Origin: Sclerurus mexicanus
Lineage: Eukaryota > Chordata > Aves > Passeriformes > Furnariidae
NCBI GenBank assembly: GCA_013396755.1
Contig: VWZF01003842.1
Coordinates: 3,697,442 to 3,761,441, forward strand
Reading direction: 5' to 3'
DNA length: 64,000 nt
The notes beneath the pieces are model-generated. The model was not told the origin of the DNA. It searched no databases and saw only the letters and a list, made by a program, of their open reading frames with translations. A program made the position numbers and the translations under genes. Of this stretch, positions 49,701-63,500 are shown piece after piece (position 1 is the stretch's first letter; every line of letters begins with the position of its first letter).

Positions 49701-51824
49701 AGTTTCCTCTCTTACTCCTGTCATATGGGAATAAATGAGGTCAGCATGTCAACAGAAACAGAACTCAGAGTTTGAAGAATATTCCCTCTGTTTAGCAGAC
49801 ATTACAGGAAATTATCAAACTGAAAGGGTAAATGACTCCATTTGCCAATTTCTCTTCTTACTCTCTCATGGCAAACAATTAATTATTTTTACAAATAAAT
49901 TCCTGAGTTGTAACTTGTTGCCCTGATCCTACGGACATTTCAGATCTCCAAAATGAATTTTCACATGATGTAATCCGCAAGGTTAGTGAGACTATTCACA
50001 GGAATATAAAGCTGCCCTTAACAGTTCATCTGCAAGTCCTGGTTCTGTATTTGAAAGCAGCTGAAACAGAACAGAAGAAATGTGGTACTAAAGGTTTACT
50101 GCAATTACTGCCTATCTCTCAACAACAGCGTGGCAAATAATGATAAGCACCTTCAAATTCTACTGATGCAGAAGGGAACTCAAATGAAAATCTATGAGCA
50201 CTTGATTAAAAATTATGGAGAATGTTGAAAGAAGATAATCCCTAGGTAAGAATCTGTATAGTCCAGTTTTTAAAAAAAACAGCTTCAAGTTACTGAAAAT
50301 CACACCAAGCTGATAATCAAAGGGTTTATGATTAAATTTGCATAACAGACATCTGCAAATCAATTCTTGGTCTTGCCACACTGCAGGCTGACTAGCTGAG
50401 CCGCAGAGATGGACAATTATTGCTTGCACATCTTCCTTACAAATATTAATTTTCCTCTGTTCCCCAACTAGAAAAAAATACTGAAGTATTCAGCAATTTT
50501 CACTGATTTTGCTTCTTGATTGTAAGATACATTGCTGAAGAAAGATTCTGATCATTATTGTCAAAGTCAGCCAAATAATCAGGTCAAGAAATGCATAAGT
50601 AGGGCTTGGGATGCTATAATTTTCACAAGGAAAATGCATCTTCAACCATGCCTTGTTTAATCTCATGGTTCATAATAGAATGTATCATTGAGCATTATTA
50701 CTTCAAAGCACAGTTCTTCTAATGAACCTTTTATTCTCTCAGGAGATTAAATGTTTTCTCAATAACAAATGAAAAGTTCCTGACAGATGTGTGTGCTAAT
50801 TGCAACAGATTTCTCTAAACCAGACAACCACCATCAAAGGCAGAGGCTTCACCTGACTGAGCAAGCAATCTGCAAGTGTGCAGAATGCATTGCAGCAAAC
50901 AGAAAAGGAATAATGGTGGACAGTAGATACTGGAATATCAGTCCCATCAGCATGGCTACTTAGATGACATGAATGCTCTTAGCAAAACAAGAGACAAAGT
51001 TTGTAGGAGTTATCTGTCTATGACACCTGAAACAGATTCATCCTTCAAACCTTACAATAAATTTAGGATCTGCTCACATCAAAATACAAAAGAAGAGAAA
51101 AATGACAGTGATACAAAAAGTACAGTACAGAAAGAAGTCAGTCCTGGAGAAGAAAGTTTGCCATTCAGATAGCAACATTAAAGGGACAATATAATAAAAC
51201 CTCATAATGTATCACCTGGCAAAATGAGGTGACAGCAACATACATATTCCAAAGACAGAAAGATTAACAGACATAGTCAGCAAAGAAGAATAAAAGGAAA
51301 GGTCAGACGAAAATAAGTGCGATCCAGCTGGAACTTTCCATATAGTAGGAAAATTCATAAATCTCTCCAGGTTTTGTTCTAAAGTCCAGGTTAACAACTC
51401 ATGTTGTCATTTTTCCTACCTTGGATGCACTTACTGCTTTCCACTATCCAGTCAACTATCCTAATAAACTACTAGCAAAATGAAGTTCTGTAAAAAAAAA
51501 ACCTACCACTTTTACATTTGGTATAAATTTTCCAGTAATTTCGGAAGATCTAAGGTAAGGACTGAAAGACTGACAAATGGAAAGCATGATATTTATATCT
51601 TGTTACTTTCAAAAAAGAACTCCAAAAATAGATTTTTTTTTAGAACAGGCTTTCCCATGTAAGCTTAGTCAAGAAAAAAAAGTGTATTTAATTATTTTCT
51701 CTGTGTTCTGATGTTAGTTAAAACAATACTGTTGTTCTTTGTTCCTGCTAATTAAGCTGTTTCTAGTTGTTCAGTCTAGTTGTGCTCTTCATGCAACCAG
51801 AGCACACAGGTCAGTCTATCCAGA
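46746..51824. other. Unique AT-rich DNA, no gene seen
   Basis: Open frames reach at most about 92 codons, without motifs. A 16-bp tandem repeat sits at 48695-48726. The stretch at about 47590-47790 reads like conserved non-coding DNA, with several TAATTG/TAATT words. No interspersed repeats were recognised. Confidence 0.55.
48695..48726. repeat. 16-bp tandem duplication
   Basis: TCAGTAAAATTACTAT (48695-48710) is followed by TCAGTAACATTACTAT (48711-48726), one mismatch, then a partial third start CAGTAAAC. Confidence 0.85.
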
Positions 51825-52380
51825 CTAAGACAGAATGATATCTGTTGGACAGTTTTTGTGTAAAGTAATACTGGAGGATTTGCTGAATATCTCACCTTTA
51901 GAAAGAATGTGAACAGGTTTAGCAACAACAGAAACTTTATATTTACAGAAATTGCTGAGATTGGATGAAAAATTCTGGTTGCATTCTACAAAAGTTCCCT
52001 CTTCACCTTCTAATGACATGACAGTGCCACTAAGTTGTTGGGTTTTTTCTTTCTCTTTAATAATGAAACTTAGTGAATAAAAACCTTCACATTTGTCTTT
52101 GAAATTCCCATTGGGATAAAGCAGATCTGTGTACCTGAGATCCATTGGGCTGACCAGTGCAGAAGGACATCTCTGTGCATACGTGCCGTCTAGAAACTCT
52201 GAATGCTACATCACACAGCTGGACCAAATTACTATTAAGTGCCATCTGGTAGCAGAATAATGTGCTCCATGATGTCTTTGTGCAAGCCACTGCCTCACAC
52301 ATTCCTCCATTTGTGAGGAATGCCTTCAAAAAGTGGATTTCCTTGTTGTTTGTAAAATAGGACATTCTATCTACCCACAA
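51825..52380 (-). other. Two overlapping open frames, weak exon-like character
   Basis: A 97-codon frame (52380-52087) overlaps a 106-codon frame (52145-51825) by 59 bases on the minus strand. The second has a beta-strand-like pattern near its end: YKVSVVAK at residues 69-76, then GEIFSKSSSITL at 84-95. This resembles the last two strands of a fibronectin type III domain, though the canonical tryptophan is absent. A pyrimidine-rich acceptor-like TTTTTGTGGGTAG precedes the first frame (AG at 52372-52371). A strong donor-like AAAG then GTGAGA lies inside the second (GT at 51895-51894). No family is recognised. Chance open frames are a serious alternative. Confidence 0.2.
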
Positions 52381-53676
52381 AAAGCAAAAAATATCTTAGA
52401 AATTTCCCGTATATGTTTTATAGTACTGTATGGCATGTACAGACTCAGTTTTCTTAAATACTTCCTGTGACCCTTCAGAATTAGTTTACAGAACTCTACA
52501 AGACCATAAAAAAGACATACTTAATCTGAAACATTGTGCAATTTTCAGATAATGTATGTGACAAAAGGGTTACCTGCTGAGTTTAGATGGTCAAATAACA
52601 AACCTGAGAAGTGACATAAGCAGGATACCCCAAGAAGACACCCCCACCCCCAATTTCTTATTTTTGGCAAGTGAAGGGGAACATTTGGACTTCAGAATTT
52701 CATGTGTTAACAAACAGACAGCATCAGGATGCCTAAGAATACTTCAAAGGAAGCAGATGTAGTTTGAGAGGTCTGAAGTATGTCCTTGCAATATTGGATG
52801 ATTATGTTTAATCTTTTATTTCAGCTGGGTATAAACTCCTAGAAAATTCCTAGGGATACCATCCTCCCCTTACAGTGGGAGCAGAGGACATCTCATGACC
52901 ATGAAATAAACCTTCTGTAAATCTACCCTTGTGTCCCTTTCCTCCTTAGTAAAAAAAGAGGCCAAAATTGTTTTTGCAACAATACATCAAACAAATTTTT
53001 TAAAAGTCTCTATTCTGCAACCTCTTCTCTTCAGGTTGCAGTGACTCTCGTAGCTTTAAGCGTGAGCAGTAATCCCCATTTGCAAGTAGATGGCACATTA
53101 TCACAGCGTATTTATAAACAAGATACACTCGAAACATATGTCTCAGTCACACAGTAAGACATCTGAGATCATTCTTTACTGCGAATTAAATATAGCTTAG
53201 TTTTATATAACCTACAGTTTATACTTCAAAGATTTTAACAGTGCTAGCAGTTACTAGTAGAGTAGATATGCCTAGCATACTTAGCATACTAAGTGCTATT
53301 GCACATCTGTTACTGAGAATTTTTACAAATTACACAATTCAAACACTGAGCTGCAGTAAATTGACTCTGTATCCTTTTACACTTTAAAGTAAAAATCAAG
53401 ACTAACTTTGTTTAACTCAGAACATTCAGGAACGCATAAGCTTACTTCTATCATATTGTTTATCTCATCCAAAACCTAGAAGATTTTGAAATACTGCTGC
53501 TGCATCTCAGTAACATTCATTGTATTTCAGTTTTGCTAACCTTCTCCTGACTGGACACCAATCAATGTGTGAAAGAGCACTTGCAAAGTTGTTTTATCAA
53601 TTATTTGAGGCAGAGGAAAGCAAGTGAAAGGAGAAAATACTTTAAAAAGCCCAAGACCTAGTCTTATTTATAAAAT
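52381..53676. other. Unique DNA, no gene seen
   Basis: Short broken frames only. There is a C-rich run near 52640 (CACCCCCACCCCC) and a perfect 9-bp tandem repeat, TAGCATACT twice, at 53273-53290. No mobile element was recognised. Confidence 0.6.
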
Positions 53677-53762
53677 GGAATCATAGAATTTTTTGGGTTG
53701 GAAAAAAACTTGAAGACTCTTGAGTCCAACCATTAACCTAGTACTGCCAAGTCTACCACATA
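53677..53762 (-). mobile_element. Short CR1 LINE 3' end
   Basis: The inverted CR1 terminus GGAATCATAGAATTTTTTGG is followed by GTTGGAAAAAAACTTGAAGA, GAGTCCAACCATTAACCTAG and TACTGCCAAGTCTACCAC. This matches the 3' UTR of a different CR1 subfamily from the one at 38.3 kb. Similarity is lost after about 85 bp, so it is a heavily truncated insertion. Confidence 0.85.
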
Positions 53763-54642
53763 TAATAAAGCAAAACAACCATAAACATCAACAATTCCAG
53801 TACATTTGCTGGAGTCAAGGAACACTTTAAGTACAAGAGTGAATGCTTCCCCCTTTACAGCTTTCCTACAGCTTTCCTGAGTAGAAATACCTTTCAGCAT
53901 GATATCTCCTAAACTTTGATTCAAACTGAGTCTTGTAGATTTAGTTTTATCGACATTCCATTAGCTAATGACATAAAGACAAGAATCTCTTCATAACAGT
54001 AAAAAAAATGACATTTATTGGACATCTCTTTTTCTTTATACTCCTCAAAATAGGTTTTTATAGGCCACCCAAAGCAAGCAGGATTAGTCTATCATTTGGC
54101 AGCTGTAACGAACACCGTCCCACTGGTTCAGTTTGCACTACTTCCTATTTCAATTTTTTCCCTCTGATAAGGGCTTTCAATGTAATATTAATGAAGGTGT
54201 AGGAAATCATTTTCTAGTTGGGCCTCAACTAAGCCATTCAAAGACCTTCATTGTACACCGTGTTTTTCGATAGTTCCAAGATGGTGTGCATTAAAAATTG
54301 AAATATTTATGCCACAGACCACATAGAATGTCATTAGATAAGTAACCTCTCAGATCTTTATTTTAAATATTCTGGATCTATGATATGCTCTGCTAAAAGA
54401 AATATCAGATCTAAAGTTATATAGGTACACATCTATGATCTGATAAAAACACTGTACAATCAACATACCAGAAACATCTAATTAACACAGGATGTATTAA
54501 GACAATTCCCTAACTTGATGTAGAGCACTTCAGTCACTGTATGGAAAGCCCATTATTCAGTTTGTGGTTTCTTGCATTCCACATAATTTGTTTCCGCATT
54601 CTACTTTTTACGACCTAGTAGGTCAATATTTAATTATATCCT
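53763..54642. other. Unique AT-rich DNA, no gene seen
   Basis: Two open frames of about 63 codons without motifs. Nothing else was recognised between the CR1 fragment and the LTR. Confidence 0.6.
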
Positions 54643-54983
54643 TGTTGTGGTTTAGCCCACAAGTAGCCAACAACCAAGCCCCACACAGCCTCTCACTGCC
54701 CCACCAGCAGGATAGGAGAGAGAATGGGAAAGGTAAAAGCCACAAAACTTATGAGCTGAGATGAGGACAGTTTAATAAAAAAAGCAAAAGCCACACACAC
54801 AATAAAACAAAACAAGAAGTTAATTCCTTGCTTCCCATGAGCAGGCAGGTGTTCAGCCATGTCCAGGAGAGCGGGGCCCCATCATGTGTAATGGTTATTT
54901 GGGAAGACAGACTCCTTCACTCCAAATGTCCCCCACTTCCTCCTTCTTTCCCCTACTTTATATACCAAGCATGATGTCATATG
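54643..54983 (-). mobile_element. Truncated avian endogenous retrovirus LTR
   Basis: The plus strand starts TGTTGTGGTTTAGCCCAC, a terminus of a common avian LTR. It continues through CCAGCAGGATAGGAGAGAG, GAGGACAGTTTAATAAAA, CATGAGCAGGCAGGTGTTCA, ATGGTTATTTGGGAAGACAG and CTTTATATACC, and stops after CATGATGTCATATG. On the minus strand this gives a TATA box (TATATAAAG) followed by the R/U5 part with an ATTAAA signal. The U3 upstream of the TATA box is missing, so the right end is a truncation. No target duplication can be assigned and no internal viral genes are present. It belongs to a different LTR family from the one at 12.7 kb. Confidence 0.85.
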
Positions 54984-57519
54984 TCATACATACACATAAG
55001 TAGTAAAAACTGGATATATATTTGCAATTGTGTTCTCTCATTTTGTTATTTCATTTTGGAGTTATGTGCCTCATAAGATCAAAAAGGATCAATTATATTT
55101 CACTATAAATATAATTCTACGTAGCTGGAATGTACACTGATTTCCTGCTCAATCTCTTTAACTTCTAGCTATTTGCTTTGATGTGGCTTTGGGCTATCAC
55201 CTTTGCACCTGTTATTTTATGTCTGCGCAAGTTCTTGCTCAGCCTACCTTCAGAAAATTTCTTTCTTTTGATAAACTAAGCAGACAAAGCTCCAAATTCC
55301 CCATTGTGAAACAATTCTATGATCCTAAGAGCACAACAGACTTACTCCTCTATTCCTCACAGTTTTTTATAAAATCCATATTAAAATTTGGAAAAAAGAA
55401 CCAGATAATGTTTTCTATCACCAAAACCATATACAGAAGTAAGATCACTTCCCTCCTTTTATTTTCTCTGCCTCTGGGTATTAGGTCTTTCTGCCCCTAG
55501 AGCATCTGCTGAGTTGTTTGTTCCTTTTGAATTTATAGATCCTTTTAGAATCATAGTGCATGGTGCTTCATGCTTAGACTGAAACCGCAGCATTTCATAC
55601 TGCAAAATCAAGTCTCTTTGAGGGGTTGAAAAGCTCCAGACTAGTGTTTGACAAGAAATAGAGTATAACAGAAGTCATATAGATAATTGCCTCTAGCCTT
55701 TGTCATAATCAAAAAGTTTTCTCTGCCTTCCATTATGCTGTCATTACTGTTTTCTTTTGCTTTCTTTACTCCTTTTAAAGATAGCTCCACTAAAAAAGAG
55801 TGGATACAGCCGGGATACTTACAAAGAAGGGCACCATGTGGTGAAGAACACATGCAGTCCCAGGTGTTGCTAACAGAAAATATGATTAGGCTATAACTTT
55901 CTAAATCCCCCTGCCCACCCCAATAAACATGTAACTGCTTCAGCAACTGGTACACCATAATTTGTTTCTTCTACAAATAAGCAACTGGGGAAACTTGAAT
56001 AAGAGATTCAGTGAAATACTTTCTGATCACACATGATGCTTCATCAAAGATTAAACACAACACTGCTGAACACCCATTAACAATTAGCTACAGTACCTAA
56101 TCCTAATATTTTGCATCATAAGCACTTGTGTGTTATTGTAAGTCAGAATGAACACCACACAAATAAGATGTCATGATCCTCACTTGGCCATTTGTCCAGA
56201 ATTGAGAAAGTAAAGACCATTTCTTTCTATTGTGCCAGAACAGATTCCTTTTAACCTAAGTCACTTTAAGTGAATGTGTATATATTCTAGAATGGCGTAA
56301 TTCAGTAGTTTCCCTTGGGCTCTTTTTTTATTGCTTATTTGTTCTTAAAAGTTTAAGATACAAATGAACATCCCAATGCAGTTATTCTGCATATGATAGG
56401 ACACGGCATCATGAGGCAGAAATTTGCTATTTTTGCTTGAAAATTTAACTGTGAAATTCTTTCAGTAAATCAGTTTTATTACAAAGGAAAGTGACATACA
56501 CTACTGGTTTATTGCCTACAGCACTGATGATTAAAAAGGCTCTTCTGCCTGCTTCTACCTTATTCTCTAGAACAGAGAAGTGTAACTCCTTCATATATCA
56601 ATTTAGTCTGTCTTTAAAAGGATGACATTGATGCTTACTACCTTTGCTCTTTCAGATCTATTATTGAAAACACATTTGTAAGAACCTGAAGCATTGCTGC
56701 ATCGTAATGGGATTCTGGCCCTTGCACAATGAAACTCGATCATTTCAGAAATCCCTCTGACTTGGACAAAAAGATTGCCATGTTCAAAAGTGGCACTAAA
56801 ACCCCAGCCAAAGCTGAAAAGAGGATTTACCAAGTTTATATATGGGGTTTGGTGAGATACTTTAGAATTTGCTTACTTTTCAAGAATGTCTCAACAATGT
56901 GCTTAAGTTCCTAATGAATCAGAACCATTTTTAATATATATATTCCCAAGAATAAGGAAAAGAGACAAGAAAATTTTTACATGCCTTGTCATTTCTGCTT
57001 TTTTTTGTATTGACATACATCAAAGCATCCTTACTACTCCTTACTACTTGGCTGAAGTATGTGTTTGTTTGACCTCTGTCATCTTTTCCAGTGTTTAATA
57101 GGTTCTGTTTCCAACCCTGAGCAAAATCTCCTGACTTCATTTGAAATGGTAGACAAGTCACAGCCCCTTCACTTAGGAGATAACGAGTGTTTGGGGCAGT
57201 GAAGCTGGACAAGGTCAGTTCTAGTAGAGTAGGAAATAGAGTGTCAATTCGCTTTATGGCAAATGTTTTATTCTATCAGTTTTTCTATCTAGCTCCCAGA
57301 ATGACCATCTGAGATTCTGTGTTTGGGTTAAATAAAATCGAACTATTCCACTGTATTCACTTCAAAAAGGCAATAAAATAGTGAACAAACGAAAGCACAC
57401 AATGGTCCAGATTCTTGACAGTCAAGTGCCTGAATACTAATAAACATATTGTTTAAAAGAGATTTCGACTAAAACTATTGATGGTCTTGTTATTACCCTA
57501 CATAATTTTCTTTACCAGG

Positions 57520-57570
57520 AAAAAATAAAAACAAAACAAACAAACAAAAACAAACAAACAAAAAAAAAAA
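57520..57570. repeat. (CAAA)n A-rich simple repeat
   Basis: Repeated CAAA/CAAAA words (ACAAACAAACAAAAACAAAC) run into eleven A's and then CCCCG. Probably slippage-prone low-complexity DNA. A retroposon tail is possible, but no body was recognised upstream. Confidence 0.9.
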
Positions 57571-59575
57571 CCCCGAATCCAAGAATCCTGGTTTAGGTTA
57601 GAAAGAATATATGCAACCTAGGAGACCAAATACTGTAGTTATGTCTAGTGATCTGTAAGCAGTAAGAAATGGAGCATTTTATTTCAAGTACATCTGTACT
57701 AAATAGGTGTTTGAATTCTGAAAATCCCAAAAACAGGTTTTACAAGTGGGCTCATAATTTTACAATTTAGCAATCCAAAATTTCTAGAAAATTAATCAAG
57801 ATTAAAACCTATCACAACTAAGGAATCAAAATATAACAAATCCCAAGCTTTCTTACACAAAGAAAAATACAGCACTGGAAGCTGTATCAACAATTACAGT
57901 TCGAAATAGGTAATATACGCAGGGTCTCATTATTAGGGATTAATAAATACACCTGTCTTCAAGAACTCATTATTCAGCAATGACAGTGAAGGAGAAAAAT
58001 TTGGCTGCAATTGCCAACCACAGCATGAGCTGAGCCAGATGGAAGATGTTTAATCTGAACACAAGATGTTTTCAGTAAAGATCTGAGTTATTAACTGTAT
58101 ATAGTGTAAGGTGTGGGCTTAAGCACATCTGTGTAAAATTTTGGCTACCCTTATTCAAAGCAGATGAAATCTGAATAAAAGTGGCACAAAGGAAACCCAT
58201 TACTTTAATGCAAAGGAATTGAAATTCCGTACTCTAGGTAAATACAGAAAGAGCTTGGGAATTTGGTTAGCTATGACAGTGCCTGTGTGTACTCACAGAG
58301 ATCAAACATCAGTAAGGAAACTTTTAGGACAAAGCGTGCAAGGAAAAAGAGGAAAAAGATCCAGGTGGGTATTAGTTAACACCCAGACCAGAAATCGGTA
58401 AGGTGCTGACCATCATCAGGCATGAGAGGTCTAGAGCAGAACACATCTGCTGCCCAGGATCTTCTATGGAAATCAGAAAGGAACTCGGAAAAGGAAGGGA
58501 AAACTGACCAATTTCAAGATGGAGGCCAATCATTTAATGAAAGAGATTACATAATGAGATAATCTCTTGGAGAAGGTTGCATTGATACCTGAAATTCTTT
58601 GCAGTATTACATTTTAAGAAAGGATGGTCTTGAGACTATTGCACTCACCACAAAGCTATGCTTTATCCCAGACTTTCTGCTTTCTGTATAACTTTGCTCA
58701 ACTCGGAACACAAAGGACCATATTTTCAAAACTTCTGAATACTTACAGCCGAACACTTTGTAATAGAAAGGGGAGCAGGAGGTGTTCTAAAATTTCTCAG
58801 GTTGCATAAGCACAGCTAAAAAAATACGCAATTTTCTGTCTCTGCTTTAAGTCCTTAACGTGTACTGCAGAAATAATACCGTTTTTTCAGAGATGTGTTG
58901 TAAAGCATCACTGTGTTAGCTATCACTGTGAATCATTCAAATAGAAAATGCTGTTCTTTAGCAGTGATAAACCTGTATGTGACAAAAAGAAAATTTAAAA
59001 TCAGTTATTGATCTGCAGGTCAGACAATCCAAAGTAAAACCCAGCCAAATGAGGGGTTAGGTATCCCGACACAACTTTATAAGCAGTGGGATGCCAAGAC
59101 CCTCCCAGACAATGAAACGAGCCTTGACCTGTGTCAACTATCTGGCAATTTAATCACTCAAAGCAACATGCCCAAAAACATACTTAAGAGAATCACTTGC
59201 TCGAATCTGACTTTTTCCCTTTGAACCTCTGTGATGAAGGAAACCATTAAGACTGCTACCTTAATTTTCGCACTGAGAGTTAATTTGGTAAATATTTAGT
59301 AGAGGTTTCAGAGAAGAATATACCACAAAGAGAGTACTCATTTGCCTGTTTTCCATCTTGTTTGTGTGAACAACCAGGCCTTGACATGTACTTTGTGAGG
59401 CTGTGCATGGTAGTCCTTCATCCAGAGAATGCAAATATGCTCCCTGGCTTCCCAAGGCTCAAAAAACCCACTAAGTTTTATTTTCACTGGTTATACCTGC
59501 TTCTGCTTGGGATGGTATCAACATACATTTGTTTTCTGACTTAAGGTTGCTTAAGGAAGGAAAATAAAAACACTG

Positions 59576-59640
59576 AAAACAAACAAACAAACAAAAACAA
59601 GCAAATAAAAACCAAACTAAAAACCAAACTAACAAAAAAA
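59576..59640. repeat. (CAAA)n/(CTAAA)n simple repeat
   Basis: AAACAAACAAACAAACAAAA is followed by CCAAACTAAAAACCAAACTA, a CAAA repeat grading into a CTAAA/CCAAA variant. Confidence 0.9.
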
Positions 59641-60549
59641 TCTTGCTGGGATGTTTCTCGGTCCTATAAAGTACGTGTACCTGACTGTACTCTGGACTCT
59701 TATCTAAGTGAGGGAGTGTTAAAGCAATACTTTTAATACTATAACTTGGTAATACTCAGGGTGCTTAGATTCTTAAACACACTCCAAGCAGTTACAACAG
59801 CATTTTATAATTGCTCTGGAGGAAGGAAAAATTAACCACATATTTTCTGGTTTTACTACCTGCCATTTGTACTCGCTTTAGAATTTCTATCTAATGCAAT
59901 ATTAGCTAAGAATGAATATAATAATAATGAAGAGTGTGATCATCATTTTCTGTAAAAAGCTCTGAACCATGGAGATATGGACAAAATAAAAGGTGAACTC
60001 TATTGAGTATTATACACAGGCTTACTATAAACCTGGAGAAAATAATTAAAAGAGATCTGATTAGCAAAAGGAATCCTTTTTTTTGCTCATTAAAGCAATC
60101 AAATAACTAGAAAAGTGACTGAATAGAAAAGCTAAAATGATTTAAAACGCTGAGTCAATTCAAATCAGGTTGTATGTTAATATAAAAAAAAAAATATGAG
60201 TTTACAACCTTTTAAATTTTACCTTCTTTTATTGTCTTGGTTTTAGTCTCTTGGATTTTCCACAGAACTCTGATTCTGTGATCTGTTTTTTTCTTTTTTT
60301 GTCCTACCACTATAAATTTCAGAGGGCTTCATTGATGACTCCAGAAGACAGGTGGATCAAACTCTCATTTTACAGAGGAAAATAGAATCATAGGTCTCAC
60401 ATCACACAGCAGGCCAGTGGAAGAATAGAAATAGAATTCACATTCCCTGAACCAGAGACTCCTACTTCAGACGGACTCTTAAAATACAATACAGCAGGGA
60501 AATCCTTACAAGCACAACTACAAGGAAAAGAATTTGAGACCCTAACACT

Positions 60550-60571
60550 GAAAGGAAAGGAAAGGAAAAAA
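60550..60571. repeat. (GGAAA)n short repeat
   Basis: Three to four units of GGAAA (GAAAGGAAAGGAAAGGAAAA). Confidence 0.85.
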
Positions 60572-63500
60572 CCTATTCAGCAAGAGTTAAACAGGTAAAG
60601 CAGCAAGAGTCTTCAGACAAAGCTGACAGCAAATTAGACACAAGCAGGCAAGAATATGAGGCACAGATTGTCTCTGATTTCATACTGAAACCCACCTCAG
60701 TAAGAAGTCCCTTGTCTTTTTGTTATTATAGATCTCTTGTAACTGCAGATAGAAAAATGAGAGGAGGTTGGGAATAGCAAAGAACATGACATTTGTTTTC
60801 ATAGAAAGAATTCTGCAACACACAGCTGAAACTATTGCTAATCTGAAGTCTAGATATGATGAAATACTAAGAAAAAAAGAATATTTACACTAAATGAATA
60901 ATTAAAACCAATTTTAATAACTATTTATAAAAATTATTATAAAGATTATATGAAAGAAGAAAATTACCAGTGCAGTAAAGAAAAATTTGTCTAGGAGTAC
61001 AAGGATTAAATAAGATAAAGCATATTTAAGTATTCATGTCAGAAACCTATTTCTACTGTTCAACCCTCTTAGGCAGTGTAAGTCTCCCAAAGGAAGGAGT
61101 AGATTTTCACTGCATGAGTCTTTTAGCTGGAATATTAAATTTTAAAATGGCCTTTCAAAATAACCTAGTATAAATACTCCATTTTTTGCTACCCCCTTAG
61201 GGTAATGACTGCTACAGTAGCATTTATATCTTCTTGCAGAATCCATCCTACAGCAGCATTTTTTCTCTTCACTGAGTAAGGGTATTAAATTACTTACAGA
61301 TCTAAAGTGCAGAATCTCTTACAGTGAAAGACAGCAAATTAAGAGTGAAGGGAAGTAAAAGCAAACCTTTCATATTAGGATAGTCTACCTTAGGCACAGT
61401 TGCTTAGTATGGCCATGGTGAGGTACCATGGGGATATAGCAGGATTTCTCCGTGGTAACACCACTGGCTTTCAGCAGTGGAGAGTTGAGAATAGAACAGG
61501 TCCTTCTCAGCAGTTTCCCTATGGCTTCAGTCAAAGGGCTCACTCAGATTGTTGCCAGACGGGCTTTTAGCACATCAGCTGAATGCTGGGCTCTGTGTTC
61601 CTGGCTCTAATCTGAGAATGGAGGGTGCAGTTCCTCGAAAAATAAGCAACAATTGCAAGACAGGTGATACTACCTTTAGTGTGTATTTCAGGCACTCTGA
61701 TTTAAAAATAAATTATACTCCGTTTTCTTAGTAGTCATTTAATAAATATGCTCATGTGTGGGTTTCTAACTCACCGGTCTTTCAGTGGACCAGCTATGCA
61801 AGCTCGTCTATTATGACAAGGGATAATAAAATAACTCTGCTTGAAACAGTGCCTTTAAGGTAACTTTAAGCTCTGGAGATACAGTTATACTATTGAGACT
61901 CAGCTGAGACACTGCAGAGGAATACTTTAATGTGCACAATGCAAGCACTTGTAATGGGATCACTGGCTCAGGATAAGGAAGCTACATAGCCTCTCCCTAG
62001 GTAGCACACTGTTTAACATTCCCTATTGAACTGTACCCTTATGTTATTATTTCCTGCCATTTAATTACCTTTCTATGATGAATCAACTGCTCTTTGTGGG
62101 GGGGAAAAAATCAAAAATTACCCCAGAGTTTTAAGAAGGAACCTAGTGGATTTTGACATGATACCAAATTTCCCAATGTGAAACCTTAGCTTGGGTTACT
62201 GGATTATCTCTATGGTTTAGTTATTTTTCTACTCAGTGAAGCTAAGGGTTCATAAAGCAAACTCCCAAAGTAAGAAAAATTCCCATTCCCTCACAGCAGC
62301 AAGAGTTGCTATGGGCCATCTTTTCTAGTCTCACCCAAGTCCACTCCAGAGGGTAGAATTACCTCAGTTAAATGGAATTATTTAAGGTTCTATTTGCTTC
62401 ATTTCTTTGAATGCTAACTAGACCTTCACTGCTATGATAGCTGCATTTTTGTGTCACCTGTGTGGCATGAACATTCACATCTCATGCCATTCACTTTTGG
62501 CTACCTACGCACAGACAGCATCAAATCAATCTAAAACTCCTTTGGAAATCCTTTCAGTGAATTTCATTCTCATCATTAAATTAAAGGAAATATTTATGCC
62601 CTCATACTCATGTAGTGAAAGATTAATAAAAACTTCAGCCCAGGATAGCAGATTAATTTCAATATAATGGTCTATTCAAAATTTTCCCTAAATTGCCACA
62701 TGTTTTTACATCTCTTGAAAGAAAAAAATCATTAGAATAATTTTTGGGGGTATTCTATTACTCATAAGTTTTATTATTCAAGAGTCATGAGAGACGCTTA
62801 CAGATGGCTAATTAACTAAAATGCTCCTTTTACAAAACCATTTCCGACTCATGGGCAGCTACCCAGAATGGAAATATTTACTGTAAGATTTCATTTAATA
62901 ATACACTACAATAAAGGCAGATATGGATGGCATTTTGCCATGGAAGATTATTATTCCATTACTTGTTTAGCTAAGACACTGGAAAAGAATTACGAGTGTA
63001 ACTGAACACACACACATAGTTTCACATTGCTAACCGGTGGTGTTCCGAACCCTAAATTGCTGTGTCACCCCAAGTACTTCTAGGCATAGTTCACAGTTAT
63101 TTCTGTTGCATCTTGCATTAAGACCATCTTTAGCAGAACTCCAAGAGTCTGATTTTACATCCAGATATTCATAGAAAAATCTAATTATTAACCAACCTGT
63201 TTTCCATAGCAAGAACACATATGCTTCTGTAGCTATTGCTAATACCTATTCTGATTTCCAGCTGTTTTGTGTTCCAGCTGCTATCAGGAGATAAACTCAG
63301 ACAGAATGGTTAAGAGGATTAGTTATGAGATATGAAGGCTTTTAACAGGCTACTGGGTTCTGCCTGTCCAATGACCTGCAGAAAATAAGTTTTTCTCAGT
63401 TCAGACTCCAGGGGACAAACATTTTTGCTGAAAAAAAAATTATTTTTGGTTTGCACCCTTACTTGTAGGTTTCAGAGAGCATGTTTTAGAAGCACAAAAG

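Noticed and set aside
50969..51172. 67-codon plus-strand frame with hydrophilic, protein-like composition
   Set aside because: A stop lies directly before the ATG, there is no splice-consistent neighbour, and no motif was recognised.
57520..59640. The two (CAAA)n tracts as direct repeats bounding a mobile element
   Set aside because: They are low-complexity repeats with different unit mixes; no termini, target duplications or internal coding were found between them.
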